From Notospermus geniculatus (Eukaryota > Nemertea > Pilidiophora > Heteronemertea > Lineidae), in assembly GCA_002633025.1 (NCBI GenBank), contig NMRB01000147.1:41426-105425 (forward strand): a stretch of 64,000 bases of DNA, in the 5' to 3' direction. A program made the translations under genes and the position numbers. Positions 23,821-36,224 of the stretch are shown piece after piece. Within the stretch, counting starts at the first letter, position 1. The number at the start of each line of letters is the position of its first letter. The notes below the pieces were generated by a model. That model had not been told where the DNA came from. It worked only from the letters and a program-made list of their open reading frames with translations, and ran no database searches.

Positions 23821-24187
23821 CACTGACATAACCATGGCCAATTCATGTTACTGGTGAAAATATTTTAATTTAGGTGGTTGTGTATATGTAGGCCTACACC
23901 AGTGTGCGGAGAGTAAACGCAGAAAAAGATTTGGGTAGCCTTTCGTAGGTATACAAAATACGCTATGTGTATAGTTCTACCTGTTGGCTCCAGCCATTTC
24001 CTCCCGAGAATTCTCTAGCAGTACTGTGTGATTTGTAAGGCATACCTTGGACGCAGATCTATCATATCCTGGAGAGTTTAGAAATACTAAGAGTTAGGTT
24101 GGTGGTTGTGGGATGGGCCAGTGTGCCTCAAACCTGTCTTGTGGCCACTGGTACATAAAAACATTGGTAATGCCAGAAGGTGATTTT

Positions 24188-25400
24188 AGCTCACCTGTGA
24201 GCTAAAGTCGTCACGTGGTGTCCATCATTCGTCGTAGCAAAAATAGATAAGCGAGCGAGTTAGCAGGGCACGTTTCGTAACTGCTGGGCCTATTGACACC
24301 AAACTTGGTACACATGTGCGCCTAGGCCAGAATACCTCAGGCACCAAGTTTCGGTCGATATGATTCCTGGCTTGGCCACCAGGGGGAGGCTAAACCGAAA
24401 ACCTTTAAAGTGCTATTTTGCCTTAACCGTTCGTTGGTCGGATCCTCACCAAATTTTTATCGTAGGTACATCTGATGAGAATACAGTGGAACCTCTCTAT
24501 TAAGGACACCTTTGGGACTGACAGATGCTGTCCTTAATTGAGAGGTGTCCTAATTATAGAGGCTGAAATGAATAGAACTGACCAGTTTGGGACTGAACAT
24601 TGGTGTCCTGATTAGAGAGGTGTCCTCCTGGCAGAGGTGTCCGTTAAGGGAGGTTCCACTGTACATGATATATCACCCGGGTTTTTGATTTGACCTTATT
24701 TTCAAGGTCACAGAGGTCAAAGTTCGAAATTTCACCGTTGGGTGGCACGTTTCGTGGGTATTTCCCCTGGATTATTCAAATTAGGTGTGATGATGTGTCT
24801 AGGTAACCTCTGTCTACAGCGAATTTCGATCCGATCGGACTTCAAATGTGGCCACCAGGTGGCTATCTTGGAAATCAGGCAAAAAGCCCATAGTGACTCT
24901 TTAATGAACTGAGTGCATCAATACAGTTTGTATAGCTTGGTCTACCACTGGAGCTATTGAGTCGACTTCAAACATGATCATCACATACCTTTGGCTTTTA
25001 AGTGCGATTCAACCTTAACTGTTGGTCGGATCTTCACCAAATTTTTATCTTAGTTACGTCTAATGTTAATTTGACCTCTTTTTCAAGGTCACAGAGGTCA
25101 AGCTTCAAAATTTTGCCATTTGGTGGGACATTCCATTGCTGCTGGGGCTACTGACCTGAAACTTGGTGTATTTATTCCCCAAGGTCAGATAACCTGAGAC
25201 ACCAAGTTTAGGCCCGATTCGATTCTTGGCTTGGCCACCAGGTGGCCAAAATCGATAACACAAAAAGTGCAATAACTCCTGGACTCTTGGCTATGAATCA
25301 TCTCCAAATTTTTATCATAGGTGCATCTAATGAGGATACATGGCATAAAGGGTTTTTCGTTTGGCCACACGACGAGACTCATTACGACACAATTGTTCTG
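24188..25400 (+). mobile_element. AGCTCACC modular repeat, 3' end lost
   Basis: Counterpart of 17776-19191 that continues past that copy's break (tgaatcatctccaaatttttatcataggtg and so on) before merging into other sequence near 25400. It carries the 24484-24661 insertion and lacks the 18315-18817 insertion. The terminal CATGGTCC palindrome is not found. Confidence 0.7.
24484..24661. mobile_element. Tc1/mariner-like MITE, 178 bp
   Basis: Ends CAGTGGAACCTCTCTATTAA and a complementary right end ...GGGAGGTTCCACTG. TA flanks both sides (24482-24483, 24662-24663); the empty TA is at 18070-18071 in tandem copy 1. The interior repeats aggtgtcct and gggactga words. Non-autonomous. The TA duplication and CAGTGGAACCTC ends fit Tc1/mariner-type elements widespread in animals. 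Confidence 0.85.
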
Positions 25401-26432
25401 TTGAATCTTGAAGTTGCACGACTCAGTTGCACATGACTGACCATGTTGAGTCTGCTGCGACCGAGTTGGAGGATGAGGTATTAAAGTCGAGGTTCATGAA
25501 GTGACCCAAGAGTTGTAACTAAATCGTAATCTCTCATTTCATAATATGATTTGATGACCGTGGTGGTTGAAGTAATAATTTTGTTTGGATAGCATCAATG
25601 GGCTGCTACTAGTCGCTAGTGTGGTCACCAAGGTCGTACGACTAATCAGTCGCAGTCTTCCACCACAACGATACGGTTGCGTCACTGTGTAGCACGGTGT
25701 GGAGGATTGGGTTTCAGGTTTCGATCTGTCTGTACAAAGGGATACCATACGCGGCACTGGTTTACAATATGGCATCACCCTCTGCACTAAACCCTGGCCG
25801 GCCCTCCGCTTGTAGTGCAAGGCAGGGGTAACAGCTGGGAAAATCCTAATTGAAATTCTCCCCCAAAACCTGACTTGACATAAAAATGAGGTAAATGACA
25901 ACCACTCCTTAATACACCATATGTGCAGATGTCATGCATTACATTTACAATGTAAATCCACCGGTGTGACATGTGGAGGAACAGTTGGTGAAGTTGGCCA
26001 TGTGAAGCTCTTTCCATTCCTAGGTGTAGAGTCTATATGGCTGAGTTCAGATTTGCCTTCATTGCCAATTATTTTACCATCGTCTATCTCCTATGCCAAC
26101 TTTCTGCCTCCCCTGCACTAAAGTCGAGGCCAAATGTTATTTAGTAGGGGAACCAATTTACTTTTCAGCCACCGAAGCATCTCCATGTTACTCATACCCT
26201 TGCCTCTGCTCTCTCTTTGGTGGTGACAGTGTTACAAACAGCCACCACAACTTTCCAGCATTCCGCTGTTTTCGTAAACACCATAAAAACTGCCTCGAGC
26301 ACATTTCCCAGAATTTCTCAAAATGTTGATTCGGCTGCTCCAATCTAATCCTTGTCGACTGCTGTATAATGGTCGCCATGACAACCATCCTGAGTGTGCC
26401 AGACCAAAACGCTTTTAAAACCCAATATCACT

Positions 26433-26588
26433 GGAAGCGATGCCGAGCTGAGTAGCACAGCGATGGTGAATATTTCGGTGGAAGAGCAGCATGCAGCGTG
26501 TTACATTTTAAATAAAGTCCTGATATCTCAGGATGATGTCGGAGTAATCAGATTGCGTTTTTCCCGATATCATGATGTCAGACACTGA
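26433..26588 (+). CDS. Coding-like exon, unknown protein (copy 2)
   Basis: Second copy of 19196-19351, with the same stop. The upstream sequence here (25293-26430) is absent from copy 1, so the shared frame begins at the joint. Confidence 0.35.
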   Translation, partial: GSDAELSSTAMVNISVEEQHAACYILNKVLISQDDVGVIRLRFSRYHDVRH

Positions 26589-27436
26589 CATTTTTGTAAT
26601 AGAGAACAGTGATGCTTGTTGTACTGTACTACCTCCTGTTACACGGCACGGCTTAACCCACCAGCCATGGAAGATTTCCTGTACGGCATTCCCTTATTGG
26701 CCTAGTGGGTGGTGCGTTGGCCTCCGACCTAAAAGTTACACGTAGCAAACAAAATTGGCAACTGATCAGTCACTCCGAGAGTTGCCTCCATCGCCGTAAA
26801 GCTAGTTGCCTCGAGGACATTGCTTCAAGACGCAATGTCGACCTCTAAGTACCTTTTAAAAGCCTCTTCCACACTACGCAAGTCGATTACAAAGCGATAT
26901 TTGCGTGCCGTGAAGTGTGGACACCTTTCCAACTAGTCGGTAGCATCCCTACTCCAGACCATGCATCCCGGAGGTTGTAGCCAGTCGGGTTAGCCTATTC
27001 ATTTCGTCACGTGACTTGATGGCTGTGGTGGTTGAAAGTCGTAATACCATGTTCAACTTCTATGACAAATCATGATCCCGATGGTCGTTGACCTGACTTA
27101 GTTACGATTCCCGGTTACGATTCCCTGGCCGTGGTTTCTTCACTTGATGCGGACTGTTCCATCGCGGTGCAGGCAATCGTAGGTTCGACCTGACATCAGC
27201 CTAAAGCATGGTGCATAGAACGTGGTTAGCAGCATGCATTTTTGTCTTCTTTGAAAATAATGAAATCACCTGGTGCCTCCTTCACGTCCTAAGAGGATAA
27301 CAGGTGTCACAATTTGAATCCTAAACCAACCTGGTATATTTTGCGTTTGATGATCTTGCCATATCCGGGTCTCACTCTCAATTGGCTGATACTTATAAAA
27401 GCTAGCAAATGCTTTTACTTCATGTTTTGTACATAC

Positions 27437-27571
27437 ATCGGACCTCGCTGTGCAAATCTTAACAAAGCATTTGACAACTTTTATGAACACCAGCCAGTGA
27501 TTACCAGATCTCTGTCTGCTGAGCAGGCTTGGATTGATCCCACGAGCCCTCTCGATTGGGAAGTTGAATAA
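27437..27571 (+). CDS. Coding-like terminal exon, splice site lost (copy 2)
   Basis: Matches 20547-20681 with silent changes only. The acceptor region differs: tttgtagtacatttacattgg in copy 1 is tttgtacatacatcgg here, so the AG before the exon is gone. If copy 1 is spliced at that AG, this copy would not be spliced at the same place. Confidence 0.4.
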   Translation: MGPRCANLNKAFDNFYEHQPVITRSLSAEQAWIDPTSPLDWEVE

Positions 27572-27920
27572 ATCTGTAGCATTTTACCATCACCGAAATA
27601 GGACAATTCATGAGAAATTAGAAGATGACACTGGTTCAGTTGAGCAGTTTTCATAACTTCCACATTTCAATGACATTGTTACCACGTCACAGCTGCTTGA
27701 AAAAAGTTATCTCCTCTCCCTCCGTAGGTATTTTTTTGCAGGTTTTATTTTCAGATACCGATATCCTAAATTTTGTTGCATTCCTCACAGTAATTCCCAT
27801 TACCAGTAAGTCCTGTATACCCAGTTTCGTGCAGACAAGTCACAAGTGTCCTGGGATTGAACATGGGCAGGTATCCCGAGGCAACAGTTCTTGGCATATC
27901 AAAACCCATCTGATTCACCA

Positions 27921-30375
27921 CATGTTTGTGATTAGTCTCTAGAAAAATGTTGTTAGCATATCTAATACTAAATCATCATGGGCACGGACAGTCTTTCTCA
28001 TCAACTCACTTCTCATGGGCCCATTGTGTTCTCATTTTCTGGTTCTAGTTCCTTGAAATAGTAAAGTGCCAGTCTCTTAGTGTTGGTATTGTACATAATT
28101 CAACTGTAAATGTGCGCTATAATCAGTAGAAAGGTGTACAATCTTGGTGACGATCATTTAGGTAGCAAGAGTTGGAACTGGAAGCCTACAACTTTGAACA
28201 TTTCAAGAGTGCCCTTCGTTCTTTCAATTTCATAGAGAAAATTGGACACCCGTTCCTCCTGGTAGTCTCGATAGATCAATCGTCACCATTTTGTATCCTT
28301 GAATGGTGTAAATCATTGTAAATTTCAGGCCAGTAAAACTAATTGATCGAGACTGCTCGTCTATTATATATGGTACTCCCGCCATGTCTCCTCGCCTTGG
28401 TGTCATTCACTGTACATAAGCACCTCTACAAAATGTTGTACAAATCCACACAGATGATGAGGTCAAGTTGAGGTGACATGGGCCGTAGATGGACAATTCT
28501 AACCCTTGGTGTGAGAATGACGTCTGGAAAATGGCAAATCGTTGAAAAAAATTCTGAACTACATGGTAGTGCTTTCTTTGACCTTCAAAAACATGGTCCA
28601 AGTTCCAGACCTCATTTTCTTTGAGAAGACTTCAATTTTAGAACTTTTCTCAAAGAAATATCTCTAACCTTGAGTTATCCCACACTTGTGGAAGATGTGT
28701 ACGACAACTTTATACATAATGTGTTTTACATGATTCTGTGTTGAGCCTACATATAAAGGCCTATAATATAGATGGATGTGACTATGTATATCTAACCAAG
28801 TCACATTTAAAAGCCTCAACTTTCAAATCAAATTTTATTTATCATCAAAATGTTGTGTTTGTACTTTTTCCAACGTAATGTAGGTTTTAGTAAACCAGGT
28901 GCCCAGTTAATCCAGTTTGGGTTCCAAAACATCAGCACGTGTTTCAGGATTAAAAGAACCGTAATGTTGAAGTTCACAAAGGTACACCAATTCTCAGTGT
29001 GGTTGGCTGTGGGTTATAGTACATCACCATTAAGAAACCAGTCATAAAAAGGATTCTACCGGCTCCCCTATATGGAGATACAAAATTTGCTCAATTTTTT
29101 GGGAATGTCCCCAAGACTAGGCGCTTTGGAGCATTCCTTCATGTTCTAATGCGCCAACCTTGGCCAGTATGTGAGACATGAACAATGAGATTTACTCAGA
29201 AATTCCCAATTATAAGAGATTGCCTGCATGTTGGTGACATTTTGTCTTAAATTATTATTTTTAACTGATAACTAACTCTCCCAGATGATGTTTCATCTGT
29301 TTTATATTATGTTTTACACTCTGATTTTTAAAAAATTCTGTCTCATTACCGAGATATGCGTATTTTGGAAATCCAGATGTACATGTACCACCCCCTCAGT
29401 GGAAATGACTTCGTTGAATGTGACCTTCCATCCCTGGCCCTGTCGCTTTTCATCCCAGCAGATTTGACAAGATCTTGTGTAACCAACGTTATTGTAGATT
29501 GGTTGTCATGGAAACCACACTTCTTTAACGGGTGTATATGGTGGAGTCTGTATTGGTCATATCGTGGTGTACTGCAGGGAGGCAGATGTGGGAGACAGTT
29601 AGATATTTGGCTGTTTCTTAACATCGACGATGGCGACTACATACTGTATAGTCATAGTGTAATTAAAAACCACGTAACAGTTTAGTTTTAGTGCCTCGTA
29701 GTAGTCCATCATGGGTAAACCTGTAAATAAATTAACTCACAGTCCTTGACGAGAATCGGGCTCACATAGGAAATGGGCCTCTCTATTTTACATCTTATAT
29801 GTATAATGTTAAATTGATAATTAATATGTACATCTATTTTTCTTGGGAAGCCNNNNNNNNNNNNNNNNNGGGGGGGGGGGGGATCTGCTTCTAATGTGTA
29901 TATTAAACTTGACTGCAGAGTTATTAGTACATGGAAGGTATGTACCCGTACGTGTATACCAGTTCGGGACAAGGGATAATTCAAAAAATGCTTTGGAATT
30001 TTCCCATTTTCCTAACTGACATGTAGTTAGATATAACTTTGATGTGATGACAAGTATTTTAAAGTTGAGTCGGTGATATAAATGTACTAGTATTTAAAAC
30101 AAACTATTGCATTGTCTAAAAACTGTTAGAACACTATGGAGAATTTTTCGTTTTTTCCGTCGATGTTTTGTTTTCGCCATCATTTTTCTCCGTCTTTCCT
30201 TAACCATAATAGGTGGCGGCGTTCACAGTTTGTTTGCCAGGCCAAGTGAGAAATGTACAATCAGCGAAAGTGTGGATTTATGTAAATCTGATGATAAAAT
30301 AATTACATGTACATTTTGTGAAGTTTGTATTATTTTATCAGATGTTAATCATGGTTGGCGTAGCCGATTTCGAAA
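27921..30375. other. Single-copy sequence, no gene seen
   Basis: It holds a 17-base n run (29853-29869) next to a G run, and a short hairpin near 28616-28660 (tttctttgagaa / ttctcaaagaaa). A frame of 109 codons at 29356-29685 has no recognisable features and ends in low-complexity composition. No RNA gene was identified. Confidence 0.45.
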
Positions 30376-30486
30376 TATTTTGGCAGCCAGTCCCAACATT
30401 TAAGGAACTGTACATTTGGGTTGAGGTGTCAAGGTGATGTTGGGATGGGAGAAACTGTAGATATTGTGTTGGTGGCTGCCAAAAAT
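30376..30486. repeat. Foldback ~110 bp
   Basis: atattttggcagcca ... tcccaacat pairs with atgttggga ... tggctgccaaaaat. Shorter hairpins occur on either side (30286-30345, gataaaataat / attattttatc; 30551-30601, acctgtgcttg / caagcacaggt). No flanking duplication was found. Confidence 0.5.
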
Positions 30487-32900
30487 GGTAATGGTTGGGT
30501 GTCGTTGCTGCAGTTTGCACGATATGAAGATACTGGGTTATCCACCTCATCACCTGTGCTTGTCAAGATGAATCCGTCTTTGATTTTTTCAAGCACAGGT
30601 CGCAATGAAGTCGTTCAAGAGGCAATTTTCAAGATGTTTTCTTAAAGCGGATTGTTCGCGTCTGTTCAAAAAAGTGAACCAAAAATAATAAAACAACCTG
30701 TTTTATTCGTAACAACAACTGGTAAATGCATTGGGGCGGCCGCTCCGGAAATGTTCTGTGGAATCTTTGACTCAGTGCGAATAGTCCGCTTTAACGTCTG
30801 GCATATAATTTGCATGAAAAGTGAATCTGTTGTTCACAAACAGAAAAAATATCAATTAGAGTCGGTTGTGAGCGAAATAGCATCTTTCGTCAATTTCTCC
30901 TTCATGAAGCTTCATTGTTGATAACCAATATAAAAGCGCACAGGATGGACTTCAGTTTCTCTTCATATGGTGCAAGCTGATGCAACCTTTCGAGTCCTGT
31001 CAATCTTTGGCGGGACACAAAAAAGGCTATGTCCAACGTTTGTGACGCATGTTTGAATTGTTTTCGGACATGCAGGCTATCAGTGTAAATTAGCCTGCTC
31101 AGTATGGTGTAAAAATAGCGTCCATTCGGACACATGATTGTACAAAAATAATGCACGGTGGACTGTGATTATTCCTTGTGATTTGGGGTTTCGTGAACAG
31201 ACTGTGAAAATCTGCCAAAAAATCCTGAAGAGAACAGGCAATATAATATCGTTATCTGTTCCACGTCAAGTTGGGCAGTCATTGGTAATTATTATACATA
31301 GGGTGCTGTACATAACTGTACAGAATAATTGTCTGCCAAGTTGGCTGGAACAGATGCTTCATTGACAGCAGACCCATCACCTCTTCGTCACTGACGTAAA
31401 CGACTGTACAGAAATTCAGGAGTTGGATCACTTTATCATGGTCTCGATAAGGGGTTGCGAGTGTGGTTCCTAAGATTATAAGAGAAAACGTGGTTTAATA
31501 AGGGTCAAATTTTACTCGAAAATGGTTTGGTCTCGTGATCTTTGAAAGCCTTGGGGAAAATGACATTTTGGTATTAATTCTTACGGCTATCAGGTGTTGG
31601 TGTGTGGTGGTCCTGGGGGCTTCTATAAAACATGAACGATAGTGAGCCTAGGGCACTGATGACTGAAGTTACCCAGGCCTGCTGCACATGACAACGCCAT
31701 GCATCTTCGGAACCAGGGTCTTGCTCGTTTCTGTTTCACAAACTCAGTAGAAGCTGTGTTGGAAATAAAGTGAACTGGCACGGAACACTTGGTCAAGACA
31801 ATGCTCATAAATGTAATAAATCAACAGGTATATTCAGCACTTTGTTTTTTCACTGGGCTGTCAATGGTGAAACGATATCTGAAATACTCACTAACTACAT
31901 CATTGGGAATGTACACTGGTCATGTCAGAATTCAGATACAAAGCCTCTGGACTGATGCAGATGGGAAAACTTGGGGTGAAATTTTTTGATGCTCTTGTGG
32001 TCCAAGATTATGTACATACGTAAGTATCAAAGTACTAATTTACCCAAAAGAAGTTCTTGGGGGAAAATATACTTTTTGCAGTTTTGCCTTGGTCCGAGGC
32101 TTTCGGTCTAGTCTCGCTCACTGCAGACAATAATCTTCATTTGTATACATTCTTACAGTTCATTGTACAAAAGTAAAGTCGTTACCATGTTCGTTTGGGG
32201 CGAGCGAGACTGACATACGTTATCTCCACTGCTTTCTGACCCTCTCTGTTAATCAGCATGTAGATAATATGTAATTTATCTTGGGTGCCAATTTTGTCTG
32301 TGCCCCAGTGATCATACAGTGGAAATAAAATAAAAATTGTGTTATCTCCGTAACTACTCTCATTATTATTTTCAAGATTTTACACACATTGTTGACCTTC
32401 TATCTTGCTATCGCTGTCCTTTCGTCTGCCGGGCCTGGGATATCGGACTTCGTGATTGATAGCGACCCTCGACCATTGCTATAAGATCTATATCCTGTGG
32501 TATTGAGTTCATGGACGTAGCAGATGGGCAAAGAAAGCAAGATTGCAGCACAGTATTAAAATGTACACTGCACATGACTGTTCTCATGCCATCACAGTGA
32601 TGGCACTAGACAGCTCATCATGTCCCCTAAAAGGATCTTGTAGTCTTCAGCTGCTGTATCGTATCGAGAAACAAGCTCCGATTTGTTGTCAGGATGCCAT
32701 CATTTATGATGCTGCAGTTTTTTCGCAACATTCAGACAAACTTCTTGATGGTTCCTCCGTATCGTTCGCTGGGCGACATCGGGAAGGATTCTGCGGATTT
32801 CTCCATCAGGCCCGAAGCCAAGGCGTATTGGCCCTGGGAAGTATGGAAAAGGCCGTCCCATGCTACTCATGTTCCTCACTTAGATGTGGTCTTTTACATG
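30487..32900. other. Single-copy sequence, no gene recognised
   Basis: A 155-codon frame (32543-33010) overlaps the SINE-like sequence at its end and has a competing frame inside it, so it is not accepted as a gene. Otherwise AT-rich sequence without clear signals. Confidence 0.4.
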
Positions 32901-32904
32901 CCCT

Positions 32905-33060
32905 TGCAAAGGTAAAGGTACAAGGCACCAAAGCTTCGGTCCTACGTGATGGACATGAAGAGCCAGGGATGGTTAATCCCAAATGGCCCAGACTGGACCA
33001 GGACCTATAAACCTGCCACTTGCAAAGAAACGTGAGAACCACTGAGCTATCAGGGCTCCT
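32905..33060 (-). repeat. tRNA-derived SINE-like sequence (minus strand)
   Basis: On the minus strand it starts GAGCCCTGATAGCTCAGTGG, an A-box-like sequence (TAGCTCAGTGGTT), with a weak B-box-like ggcaggtttataggtcc about 35 bp later. The first 25 bases are nearly identical to 49276-49300. The body differs. It is probably a degenerate tRNA-headed SINE rather than a functional tRNA. Confidence 0.5.
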
Positions 33061-34530
33061 CGATTTTACGAAGTATTGACGTGATCTACAAATTTTTGAG
33101 CCGCTGCACGAAGAACGAGATTTATCAGCTAAATGAAGGAGATTTTGTCAGCCAAACATGATGGAATCCCTTCAGAAGGGCCGAAACTGGCTTGGTCACT
33201 GTCTGGTCTGTCTGAGCGGTTACCTTGCACACACAGTCGAAACAGGGAAGGACACAATGTTCCAATCCCCCTCGACATCAGGAAGCCAGTGATGAACCAA
33301 CCATCCTCAACTCCAATCGGCTATTGTGGATAATGTGATTACAGTGTGAGGAGGAAGCAGTTGTGTAGTTCCTGATCGCAGGTAGAGAGAGATGGTGGGT
33401 TTCCTGGTAAAAGTCGTTACCTGACCATCCTACTGGTTAACCCTATGGTGATTGGAGCGATTTGGAATAGGGGAACGGGAAGAATTTCTGAGATGAGGTG
33501 GGATCTGAGGAGGGGTCCTTGGGCCAGAAGATCACGCATCTGACTTCGAGCTAAATTCATTCAGGCGTCATGATCCTGATTTCGTGATGGAGGGCAGGAA
33601 CCGATGTAGACAACTTCCCTTTGTTTACTTCCTTCTGAGATCAAAGTGTCATGATATCCTGATTGACGGATAGCCACCCTTTTCAAACTCCGAGAGTTGG
33701 GGGTGAACTGGAAGTTCCCACCTATCTTGCCCCTAGTGGCACAGAGTTGGCACCATTTGAGATGTTCGTCTTCTGAATGTTGGGAACGAAAGGCTGTGTT
33801 TCATCAATGCTAAAATACAGCACCCCTCCATTGCAGTTAGCGTGTGGTGGAGGACCAAAATATATAAGCATCTAAAACATCCGGAGGGGTTTTGTGAATG
33901 GATCACATGTATCAACAAAGGGGTTCGTTTTTTCTGGATCATTGTGCTAGCATTAACAAACTTACACGTAGCTCTTTCTAGAGCAAATCGTGTTTTATTT
34001 CTAAGATGTAGGCCCCTACCTGCCGATAAGGCTTTCCACCTGTTGCTGATATAAGCCTGATTAGGCCTTGCTTAATTTTCTGGCTTAGGTCCTTTGGCCT
34101 TCGTACATAACATGTACGTGTATACTGGTGCATGCCACCATCAGAGGAACAGATACTTGACTTTCATTACCACACATTTTTTCTGTACACGAATGTGTGG
34201 TTAACGTCTGTGTTGTGGAGGAAATGACCACCTTCCCTTCTCTCTCGATTTCAAACACCTACGCACTATCAAAGATCACCGGTGACTAGGACACTGCAAG
34301 GAGTATTACTCATTGCATTTGTCAGAATCTGCAAAGAATCCAATCCTTCGATTCGTGGATCATTACAACCAACACGATGCCACGAGGTAAAGTGTTTTCG
34401 TAACCGATACAAAACCCAATCTGCAGAATGCATTGTGCAAGATCTCAATATCAACGACTTTTCACCGATTATGTCATAGCTAGTGGATGGTGTGACCAAG
34501 CTTCCTGACCAGCGGACCGGAAGCCAATCC
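33061..34530. other. Single-copy sequence, no gene seen
   Basis: No splice-supported frame, transposon ends or RNA gene were recognised up to the start of duplicated segment III. Confidence 0.4.
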
Positions 34531-35302
34531 CGTGCACTATGGCATCCTTCACAGCTACGTTGATCTAATTATCATGGTTAATTCTAGAGCAAGCACTGGA
34601 CACTTTAAAATGACCATTCTGTATAAGTATAATATTGTCCAATAGCGGCTTCGCCACACCACCAAGTTCACTACTCGTAGCTTTCAATGCAGGGGCTCTG
34701 ACAATTCGCAAACACACACCACACACAAATAAATAGTTGTCGGGGCTTCTGATTGCTGTCTTACGATGTATGTGGCAAAGTCGGTAGGGCTTATAAACCC
34801 ATGGTCATGGGTGACTGGAGGAATCCTTGTGACTGTCGTCTGAAATCAACCCCACATGATAGCCACAGGCTTTCACGAGAAATCCTTGGCCAGCTCATGA
34901 ATGGTAAGACAGGAAAGGAACCAACGGTGAAACCAGTTGCGTTGTGTAAAGGAGCTACTGTAACAACTAGGGACATCTGGTGGGGCTACGACCCTTCCTG
35001 TTTCTGCGACCACGATACTTGGAGAGGTTTGAATAATAACCAATTGCCAGTTGAAAGGAAGGTTGTTGTGGTAACACGTTGAACATCCGGCACAGAACGC
35101 AAGCCGATCACTTACTAAGACAGGTAGGTTTTGCTCTTCGTACATACATGTTCGTTCAAGGTTTTAACACCTTCACTTCCAAAAGCCAGATGACGACTTA
35201 CTGCACTGGACATTTTTTGACCACCCTGAGTTGAGTAACAGCAAGAATAGCAACTAAAAAGTTCTCAGTCCATTATTGTGTCTGTCATTTCCTTGCAATG
35301 AG

Positions 35303-35520
35303 AGACGAGTGGTGCAGTGAATGGGTAGGCCTGGGCCATTAAACTCGTAAGCGGTAGGTCGCAGGTTCGATTCCTTGTCGGGGTGCCTCTTTGTTTCTGA
35401 AAGGATCAGTGAAGCGTCGAATGAGCTGCTACTTGTATTCCCCAGAGACTGGATCACTCTTTTTTCCAGTGGGTACTTACCTTCACCTTAACTTTACTTT
35501 TACCTTCTTTACTTTTTTAG
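35303..35520 (+). repeat. tRNA-derived SINE-like sequence (copy A)
   Basis: A-box-like gagtggtgcagtgaatgg and a good B box GGTTCGATTCC (35364-35374), followed by a non-tRNA body (tgcctctttgtttctgaaaggatc ... ccagagactggatcactc). The anticodon arm does not fold cleanly. The allelic copy at 39397-39615 has GGTTTGATTCC instead, so its internal promoter is damaged. Confidence 0.55.
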
Positions 35521-35625
35521 CCACAATGTATTGAATTCAGAAAATCCTTACGTCCCCCGACGTCAGTGTAGTGTAAAATGCACTGTGCTCTATCTGAATG
35601 CATTAGGGCTCTGCCTGCAGTTTTT

Positions 35626-35858
35626 AGCTCACCCGTGAGCTTTTGTTGTGGTGCAGCGTCCGTCGTCCGTCATCGTTGTCCGTTAGCAGGGCACGTTTTG
35701 TAACCGCTGGGGCTATTGATCTGAAACTTGGTACATAATACCCCTAGGTCATATGACCTATGACACCAAGTTTCGGTCCGATTCAATTCTTGACTTGGCC
35801 ACCAGGTGGCAGAAACCAAAAACCCAGGTGAGCACATGGTCCATGGACCATTTCATTT
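35626..35858 (+). mobile_element. AGCTCACC modular repeat, minimal copy
   Basis: The smallest complete copy, about 233 bp: starts AGCTCACCCGTGAGCT, contains one partial module, and ends GGTGAGCACATGGTCC, ATGGACC and a T-rich tail. The related flank at about 37867-37890 shows the uninterrupted target gcagttttttgcaatg, so the element sits within a T run without a clear target duplication. Confidence 0.8.
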
Positions 35859-36000
35859 GCAATGTGTGCTGAAAACTTGGGCTTGATTCTTAAGTACGTA
35901 TCAGGCAAGTAGGACCTTCACGAGGCTATGAGACCTTTACCTGCACTCTCGTAACACTTAGAAATACCCTAAAATTCAATACAGAAGGCCTTGTCTCTTT

Positions 36001-36066
36001 CAGTATTCTGCAGAAGTTGAAATGTGACGAGATAGATGGTAGCTTCATTCGTTTTTCCAACTGGTG
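36001..36066 (+). other. Small conserved exon-like frame in a repeated block
   Basis: ctctttcag is followed by a frame encoding LQKLKCDEIDG and FIRFSNW before TGA. The same block occurs at 38038-38104, 40060-40128 and 41640-41710 (FSDW or FSNW). All four keep the acceptor, the frame and the stop. The block may be a duplicated last exon of an unknown gene, or simply a conserved repeat. Confidence 0.3.
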
Positions 36067-36224
36067 ATTTCTGGATGCAAGGTAATACAAGAAACGAAAT
36101 CCATTATGAACATAAAAGATATTCTTTTCAGTTCCATTTGAAGTTTTCTTTTAGTTACACGCTCACGTCATTCAAATTTGCCGTATATTATGGCCGCAAC
36201 ACACGATCAAATTTTTCATCCCAT

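Larger units (their letters stand above)
21054..27920. repeat. Tandem segment II, copy 2 (internally incomplete)
   Basis: 21054-23279 matches 12284-14509; after the single n at 23280 the sequence resumes at a point matching 16892 and continues to 27920 (match to 21053). About 2.4 kb of the unit is therefore absent at the n, consistent with a contig gap. Copy 2 alone carries the insertions 23784-23820 and 24484-24661. Confidence 0.9.

Noticed and set aside
25539-25901. 120-codon minus-strand frame
   Set aside because: No counterpart can be tested, composition is repeat-like, and it spans MITE-related sequence with tagtcgc words.
32543-33010. 155-codon frame on the plus strand
   Set aside because: Overlaps a SINE-like sequence, a second frame of similar quality runs through it, and no splice context or recognisable domain was found.
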